DNA of 64,000 nucleotides, taken from Streptomyces sp. CB00316 (GTDB taxonomy: Bacteria; Actinomycetota; Actinomycetes; Streptomycetales; Streptomycetaceae). The position numbers and the translations under genes are program-made. The notes under the pieces were generated by a model. It ran no database searches, was not told the origin of the DNA, and saw only the letters and a program-made list of their open reading frames with translations. The stretch lies in NCBI RefSeq assembly GCF_001905595.1, contig NZ_LIXI01000002.1:186001-250000 (forward strand), read 5' to 3'. Below are positions 59,097 to 64,000 of this stretch, piece after piece; position 1 is the stretch's first letter, and every line of letters starts with the position of its first letter.

Positions 59097-59572
59097 CGGC
59101 CCGCCCGCAGTTCACGACGTACGGTCGCGTCGATGCGAAACCCCATCACCACGGTGAGCACACCGGCGACCAGGCCCGCGCAGGCGACGGCCCAGCGGAC
59201 GTCGAAGCCCCACTCCAGCGTCATGCCGGTGGCCACGAGCACCAGGCAGGCCAGCAGGTACACGCCGAAGTACCGGGCCGCGTCGGGGGTGCTCGTGTAG
59301 CGGTCGAAGGTGACGCCGCTGGTCCGCCTGAGAGCCCAGCCGAGCCCCAGGACCACCAGGACGAACGGCCCCATGGCCCACTCGGCCCACCGCAGGCTGA
59401 TGGCCGCGCAGACGAGCGCGAAGGCGAGCCCGAGGCCGCTGTGGAACCACCAGGGGCTCGACACGCTGTCGGCGACACGTGCCCTGGAGGCGGCCGCTTC
59501 ACCCAGCGCGCGACGAGCCGCCTCGGCGTCAGGCAGCTCGGAAGAGGTCGATGAGGGCGAGTTGCTTTCCAT
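59093..59572 (-). CDS. Four-helix membrane protein paired with the winged-helix regulator
   Basis: From ATG 59572 the protein has 159 residues. A cytoplasmic N-terminal helix (DAEAARRALGEAAASRARVAD) is followed by hydrophobic helices (LGLAFALVCAAISLRWA; GPFVLVVLGLGWALRR; FGVYLLACLVLVATGMTL; WAVACAGLVAGVLTVVMGF). Function unknown. It is first in a two-gene unit with the regulator at 58764, a common pairing in streptomycetes. Confidence 0.8.
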   Translation of the reverse strand: MESNSPSSTSSELPDAEAARRALGEAAASRARVADSVSSPWWFHSGLGLAFALVCAAISLRWAEWAMGPFVLVVLGLGWALRRTSGVTFDRYTSTPDAARYFGVYLLACLVLVATGMTLEWGFDVRWAVACAGLVAGVLTVVMGFRIDATVRRELRAGR

Positions 59573-59685
59573 GTCGGAAAGTAAAACAAACCACTGTCCA
59601 CCACGGCAAGTACCTTCTGCCACAGGAGGAGCCACAGACGGATCCGCAGAAACGAGCCGCGGACGGAGAGCGGCGGCGGACGGGC

Positions 59686-60363
59686 TCAGCCGACCGCTTT
59701 CCGGCCCGGGGCCGCTCGCCCGACCCCACTCAGCCCGTTGCGCTGGGCGAGCAGCGCCGCCTGCACGCGGTTGCTGACCTTCAGCTTGAGCAGAATGGCG
59801 CTGACATGTTCCTTGACCGTGCTGACGCCCATGTGCAGTCGCACCGCGATCTCCTGGTTGGACAGCCCGTCCGTCAGACAGTCCAGTACGTCCTGCTCAC
59901 GGGAGGTCAGAGCGGTGAGGAGGTCGTCACTCCCCCGGCCTCCCCGGGTCGCGAGGTAGCCGTCGATGACCTGGCGTCCGACCACGGGCGCGAGAACTCC
60001 CCCGCCCCCCGCGAGGATCCGGACCGAGTGGACGAGCTGCTCCGGGGCCATGTCCTTGAGCAGGAACCCCTCGGCCCCCAGCCGCAGCGCGGCCGAGACG
60101 CAGTCCTCGCCGACCCGGGCCGCGAGCACCGCGACCGCCGGGCGGTTGGGCAGGGCGCGGACATCGGCGAGTACGGAGAAGCCGTCCGCTGCCGGGAGTG
60201 CGAAACCGAGGAGCACGACATCGGGCTCGTGGGCACCGATCCGGGCGACCGCTTCGGCCCGGTCGCAGTCGGAGACGACCTCGATGTCCGGTTCCGCGCC
60301 CAGAATGCCGACCAGGGCCGAACGAGTAAGCAACTCGTCTTCGGCAATGACCGTGCGGATCAC
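59686..60363 (-). CDS. NarL/LuxR-type response regulator lacking the phosphorylation Asp
   Basis: GTG 60363 gives 225 residues; the longer frame to 60417 is unlikely. The receiver has AEDELLTR and the conserved LLKDMAPEQL Lys, but the acceptor position reads VVLLGFALPAADG, with Gly instead of Asp, so normal phosphorylation is impossible. The LuxR HTH (LTSREQDVLDCLTDGLSNQEIAVRLHM) is normal. It resembles the regulator at 57203. It may respond to a ligand or protein partner. Confidence 0.88.
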   Translation of the reverse strand: MIRTVIAEDELLTRSALVGILGAEPDIEVVSDCDRAEAVARIGAHEPDVVLLGFALPAADGFSVLADVRALPNRPAVAVLAARVGEDCVSAALRLGAEGFLLKDMAPEQLVHSVRILAGGGGVLAPVVGRQVIDGYLATRGGRGSDDLLTALTSREQDVLDCLTDGLSNQEIAVRLHMGVSTVKEHVSAILLKLKVSNRVQAALLAQRNGLSGVGRAAPGRKAVG

Positions 60364-60804
60364 AGCACCCACCCCCGTTGGTAACCGATTCGTCGCATCA
60401 TACTCACGGATGATCACGACCGATCAGCCACCCGCAGGCCGGGGCCGACCACGGGACACACCCACGGGACGCACCCAGGGACGGCCCACCGTACGGACCA
60501 GCGACCGGGCCACCGCATTGGGCCGTACGGATGGAACCGCCGTCGCCCGCAGCGGCCCTTCGCCGCTCCGTACGGGCCTTGAACCGCCACCGACGCGGTG
60601 CGCGCGGACGCCCAACCTTTCCTTCAACTCGGCTGTTTCTCCACGGTGTTAAGGGTTCCTCTACGCGCGGAGCTTCACCCTCCGAGCGATCCACCGGGCA
60701 TATCAGACGACTTCTCGCACGGGCATTACCGGTGGGTACCACGAGCTGCTAGACACTGCATCGCACCTTCACCCCCACCCCCCACACTTCGAAGGTCGGC
60801 AGCC
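60364..60804. other. Intergenic region before the secreted hydrolase
   Basis: About 440 bases separate the response regulator and the divergent SGNH hydrolase. I see no gene. The region should hold promoters for both directions. Confidence 0.5.
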
Positions 60805-61611
60805 ATGTCCGTACGCAGGTTCTGGGCATCCCTATCCACTCTCGCACTCGCCGCCGTGGCCGCTCTCGGCGTCGCCGGGACCGCCGTCGCGGCGGACTCG
60901 GCCGCCGCCGGCGGTTATGTCGCGCTCGGCGACTCCTACTCCTCCGGTGTCGGCGCCGGCAACTACCTCCCCGACAGCGGCGACTGCCGTCGCAGCGCCA
61001 ACGCCTATCCGCAGCTGTGGGCGGCGGCGAACTCCCCCACCTCGTTCGCCTTCGTCGCCTGCTCGGGGGCGACCACCTCTTCCGTCGCCAGTGGCCAGCT
61101 GGGCGTGCTCGACGCGTCCACCGCGCTCGTCAGCGTCACGGCCGGAGGCAATGACGTCGGGTTCGCCGATGTCATGCAGGACTGCGTGCTGGGGAGCGAG
61201 GCCACCTGCCTCAACAGCGTGAACGCGGCGGTCGCCGAGATGAACGACTCCCTTCCGCAGAGCCTTGATTCGCTGTACGGGAGCATCCGCGCGGGTGCTC
61301 CCGCCGCCCAGGTCGTCGTCCTCGGGTATCCGCGCTTCTACCAGCTCTCCGGCAGCTGCGTCGCGGGGCTCACCGAGGCCGAGCGGGCCGCGATCAACGA
61401 CGCGTCGGACGTGCTGAACGGGGTCCTCGCCAAGCGGGCCGCCGATGCCGGCTTCACCTTCTCCGGCGTCGTCGACGAGTTCACCGGGCATGAGCTGTGC
61501 TCCGGCGACGCCTGGCTCCACAGCGTGACCGTGCCCGTCCAGAACTCGTACCACCCCACCGCCGCCGGGCAGTCGGGTGGCTATCTGCCTGCCTTCCGGT
61601 CCGCGGTGTAA
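60805..61611 (+). CDS. Secreted SGNH/GDSL-family hydrolase
   Basis: The protein has 268 residues, with ATG 60805. Residues 1-30 form a Sec signal peptide with Ala-x-Ala cleavage (TALAAVAALGVAGTAVAA). The SGNH blocks are complete: block I YVALGDSYSSGVGAGNY (Ser), block II Gly, block III AGGNDVGFADV (Asn) and block V NSYHPTAAGQ (His). Cys pairs typical of streptomycete lipases are present (GDCRRSANAY, ACSGATT). It is probably an extracellular esterase or lipase. Confidence 0.92.
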   Translation: MSVRRFWASLSTLALAAVAALGVAGTAVAADSAAAGGYVALGDSYSSGVGAGNYLPDSGDCRRSANAYPQLWAAANSPTSFAFVACSGATTSSVASGQLGVLDASTALVSVTAGGNDVGFADVMQDCVLGSEATCLNSVNAAVAEMNDSLPQSLDSLYGSIRAGAPAAQVVVLGYPRFYQLSGSCVAGLTEAERAAINDASDVLNGVLAKRAADAGFTFSGVVDEFTGHELCSGDAWLHSVTVPVQNSYHPTAAGQSGGYLPAFRSAV

Positions 61612-61700
61612 CGGGGACCTGTACCTGGCCTGTACCTGTACGGAGGCGGTTCACCGGTGATCCGGTGGGCCGCCTCCGCGCGTCTCCGGGGATGCCTTCC

Positions 61701-62111
61701 TCAGTAGCGCTCCACCAAGTGCTCGCGGCCCGACGGGGGTTCGTACGACTCCGGCCAGAAGTCCGTCACCCCGGTGATCAGGCCCCGGCCGTCGAAGGTG
61801 AAGAAGTGGATCGCGTGCGTTTCCTCCGGGCCTACCGTGACCTCGGTCCGCGCCGCCGCCTGCAGGCCCTCGGCGTCGGCGACGATCCGCTCGATCCGGA
61901 TGTGCCAGTCGCCCGGGTACTCCCGGTTGAAACGCACGTAGCGCTCCTTGCCGTGGACACGCTCCCTGGTCTGCGGGAGCTCGTACACCACGTCGTCCGC
62001 CAGCGTCGCCGCGAACGCGTCCCAGTCGCGGGCCTCTGCCGTCGCCCAATACGTCTCCACCGCCGTGCGCAGGCCGCCCGTGGTGGTGTTGCCGCTCGTC
62101 TCGTCCGTCAT
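61701..62111 (-). CDS. SnoaL-like/NTF2-fold protein
   Basis: The protein has 136 residues, with ATG 62111. The fold pattern is clear: AVETYWATAEARDWDAFAATLADDVVYELP, then GKERYVRFNREYPGDWHIRIERIVADAEG and FFTFDGRGLITGVTDFWPESY. The family includes polyketide cyclases, isomerases and many unassigned proteins. No pathway context is visible. Confidence 0.85.
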   Translation of the reverse strand: MTDETSGNTTTGGLRTAVETYWATAEARDWDAFAATLADDVVYELPQTRERVHGKERYVRFNREYPGDWHIRIERIVADAEGLQAAARTEVTVGPEETHAIHFFTFDGRGLITGVTDFWPESYEPPSGREHLVERY

Positions 62112-62170
62112 GGGAGTGAGTGTGGCGTGCGGCACTGACAATGGCCCGGGGAGCCGCCGTCGAGCTGCTG

Positions 62171-63013
62171 TCACGCCTCGTTCGGCTTGGGGCGCATCGC
62201 CTTCAGGGAGTACATCAGCGGGATCCGGGGACGGTCCGCCGGGAAGCGGTAGTGGCCGTCCGCGTGACGCTCCAGCGTGCCGAAGCGCGGGAAGAGCGAG
62301 ACGTCGTGCTCGTGGAGGAACTCGATCCGCAGGCCGGCCGCCGCGAGCGCCGTCACCACCTCGCCCACCGGGTGCTGCCACTCGACGCTGCGGTTGTGCA
62401 CGGTCGGCGCGTCGAAGTCGGCGTACGTCCCGGGAGTCTCGTCGACCCAGGCCTCACGGCTGAAGTAGTCGTGGGTGACGACCGAGCCGGTCCCGTCGTC
62501 CAGCGCGTCGGTAAGGGGGTGGAACTCCGCCAGGTAGAGGAAGCCGCCGGGTGCGACCAGCGAGGCCGCCGTCTCGGCCCAGCGCTCCATGTCGGGGAGC
62601 CAGTTCAGCGCGCCGACGCCCGTGTAGACGATGTCGTACGACGCGTCGGGGACGGCCGTAGCGGCGTCGTACACATCGGCCGCCACGAACGCCGCGCGGT
62701 CCGGGCCCAGGCCCAGCGATTCCGCCAGGCCCCGGGCGGTCTCCACGGCAGGCTCGGAGAAGTCCAGGCCCACCACCTGCGCGGCGCCGTGGCGCGCCCA
62801 GGACAGGGTGTCCAGGCCGATGTGGCACTGGAGGTGCAGCAGGGTCTTTCCCGTGATGTCGCCGACCTCCGCCAGCTCGAACGGGCGCAGCGCGTCCTTG
62901 CCCGCCCGGAACGCCTCCAGGTCGTAGAAGTCGCTCGCCGCGTGTATCGGCACGCGCTCGTCCCAGCGTGCGCGGTTGGCGTCCTGCCAGTCGTCCGGGG
63001 TCGGGGAGTACAT
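62171..63013 (-). CDS. Class I SAM-dependent methyltransferase
   Basis: The protein has 280 residues; the frame extends to 63271, but ATG 63013 begins the conserved part (DDWQDANRARWDERVPIHAAS). Motif I is KTLLHLQCHIGLDTLSWA, followed by VVGLDFSEPAVETAR and DIVYTGVGALNWLPDM. The substrate is unknown. It is divergent from the S9 peptidase gene. Confidence 0.88.
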   Translation of the reverse strand: MYSPTPDDWQDANRARWDERVPIHAASDFYDLEAFRAGKDALRPFELAEVGDITGKTLLHLQCHIGLDTLSWARHGAAQVVGLDFSEPAVETARGLAESLGLGPDRAAFVAADVYDAATAVPDASYDIVYTGVGALNWLPDMERWAETAASLVAPGGFLYLAEFHPLTDALDDGTGSVVTHDYFSREAWVDETPGTYADFDAPTVHNRSVEWQHPVGEVVTALAAAGLRIEFLHEHDVSLFPRFGTLERHADGHYRFPADRPRIPLMYSLKAMRPKPNEA

Positions 63014-63146
63014 ATCCGAAAAGTTACCCACAGGGCGGAAGGGGCGCGAGCGGTTATCCACAGGCGGAGGGGTCCGGTCACATCTTCGTACGGGTGTTGT
63101 GGACGGGCTTCTCCGGTCGGGCGGGGGATCGGGTTGGATGGAGGGC

Positions 63147-64000
63147 ATGAGCGAATCAGAGAACGTCTCGACCATGCCGGAGTGGGAGCAGCGGTTCCGC
63201 GCGCCCAGGGTGTCCCTGCCCGACTGGGCCGAGGACGCGCCTGACCGCTCGCTCTTTGTCTCCAATGCCACCGGGACCTACGAGCTGTACGCGTGGGACC
63301 GGTCGAACGGGCGGCAGCGCCAGGTGACCGACCGGCCCAACGGGACCACCGACGGCGTGCTGACGCCCGACGGTGAGGCCATCTGGTGGTTCAGCGACGC
63401 CGACGGCGACGAGTTCGGCGTGTGGATGCGCCAGCCCTTCGGCGGCGGGCAGGACGAGCCCGCCGCCCCGGGCCTGGCGCCCTCGTATCCGGCGGGCCTC
63501 GCCATCGGGCGCGACGGCTCCGCGGTGATCGGCCGCTCCACCGACGAGGACGGGACGACCATCCATCGTGTGCCGCCCTCGGGCAGTGGCGAGGCCGTCG
63601 AGATCTATCGGCACCGCGAGTCCGCAGGCGTCGGGGACCTGTCCTACGACGGGACGCTCATCGCGCTGGAGCACACGGAGCACGGCGACGCCATGCACTC
63701 CGCCCTGCGCGTGGTGCGCCCGGACGGCTCCACGGTGGCCGAGCTGGACGACACCGAGGGCGGCACCAAGGAGCTCGGTCTCGCCGTGCTGGGCTTCGCG
63801 CCGGTGGCCGGTGATGCCCGGCTGCTCGTCGGCCACCAGCGCCGGGGCCGGTGGGAGCCGATGATCTGGGACCCGGTCGCGGGCACGGAGACCGCGCTCC
63901 CGGTCGACCTGCCCGGGGATGTGGGTGCCGAGTGGTATCCGGACGGCTCCGCCCTGCTCATCGAGCACAGCTTCGAGGCCCGCAGCGAGCTGTGGCGGTA
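63147..64000 (+). CDS. S9 family peptidase (acylaminoacyl-peptidase type), 5' part
   Basis: From ATG 63147 (or ATG 63138, in frame) the reading frame is open to the window edge, giving 284 codons of N-terminal beta-propeller: RSLFVSNATGTYELYAWDRSNG, LTPDGEAIWWFSDADGDEFGVW, LSYDGTLIALEHTEHGD and SALLIEHSFEARSELW. These are the WD40-like repeats of prolyl-oligopeptidase-family proteins; the catalytic domain lies beyond the window. Confidence 0.88.
   Translation, partial: MSESENVSTMPEWEQRFRAPRVSLPDWAEDAPDRSLFVSNATGTYELYAWDRSNGRQRQVTDRPNGTTDGVLTPDGEAIWWFSDADGDEFGVWMRQPFGGGQDEPAAPGLAPSYPAGLAIGRDGSAVIGRSTDEDGTTIHRVPPSGSGEAVEIYRHRESAGVGDLSYDGTLIALEHTEHGDAMHSALRVVRPDGSTVAELDDTEGGTKELGLAVLGFAPVAGDARLLVGHQRRGRWEPMIWDPVAGTETALPVDLPGDVGAEWYPDGSALLIEHSFEARSELWR

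Overview
The window is very GC-rich actinobacterial chromosome, almost certainly Streptomyces or a close relative. Evidence for this is the near-universal G/C third codon positions, many GTG starts and ATGA/GTGA gene overlaps, DUF317 proteins, XRE and RsbW-like ATPase regulator pairs, an integration hot spot in a tRNA-Pro gene and a RiPP (ribosomally made, modified peptide) cluster of streptomycete type.

Layout. Positions 1-2548 are core genes: the 3' end of a class A penicillin-binding protein, a YqeY-type protein and a metallophosphoesterase. A tRNA-Pro(CGG) gene at 2644-2717 follows. Its 3' part (from the anticodon loop to just past the end) is repeated at 32736-32780 and 36362-36406, and each copy is followed by a hairpin. 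I read this as two genomic islands accreted in tandem at one tRNA attB. The large left island (2676-32780) carries no recognisable integrase, replication or transfer gene. The small right island (32736-36406) keeps only the C-terminal part of a tyrosine recombinase. The two islands have different arm-type repeats at their ends.

The left island has three parts. (a) DUF317 proteins and small genes (3.3-5.9 kb). (b) A putative, unassigned biosynthetic locus (6.4-20.6 kb). It has a Nudix hydrolase, a D-amino-acid-oxidase-like flavoprotein, an XRE regulator and an RsbW-like ATPase, then a tightly coupled operon of a glycosyltransferase, a catalytically degenerate 2-hydroxyacid dehydrogenase homologue, a MoaA-like radical SAM enzyme, a nucleotidyltransferase-like protein, a second radical SAM enzyme, a NodU/CmcH-type carbamoyltransferase, an HD hydrolase and a second glycosyltransferase. 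A complete glutamyl-tRNA synthetase gene lies convergent at its end and could be a self-resistance copy. (c) A defence block (21-32.5 kb). It holds an Eco29kI-type GIY-YIG restriction enzyme divergent from a C5 methyltransferase, a Vsr endonuclease, a decayed second vsr, and an operon of MORC/MutL-like GHKL ATPase, Mrr-helicase fusion, an unknown protein and a sigma-region-4-like protein. A two-gene unit with a PD-(D/E)XK-like nuclease ends the block. The right island carries a methyltransferase, a small GRDP-like protein and a divergent XRE regulator with a palindromic operator.

Outside the islands are a frameshifted small gene and then a complete four-gene Wadjet system (jetABCD, DUF2397/DUF2398/DUF2399 type), all coupled by ATGA overlaps. 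From 45.7 to about 60.4 kb lies what looks like a class V lanthipeptide (lexapeptide/cacaoidin-like) locus on the minus strand. It contains an APH-type kinase, a HopA1-type lyase, two different precursor peptides that both end in Cys, an O-methyltransferase-fold enzyme, an ABC exporter, an LLM/F420-type oxidoreductase, an HFCD decarboxylase fused to a degenerate kinase domain and an M16 peptidase. Beside it are a DedA-like membrane protein, a small winged-helix regulator and two atypical NarL-type response regulators. The window ends with a secreted SGNH hydrolase, a SnoaL-like protein, a methyltransferase and the 5' part of an S9 peptidase gene.
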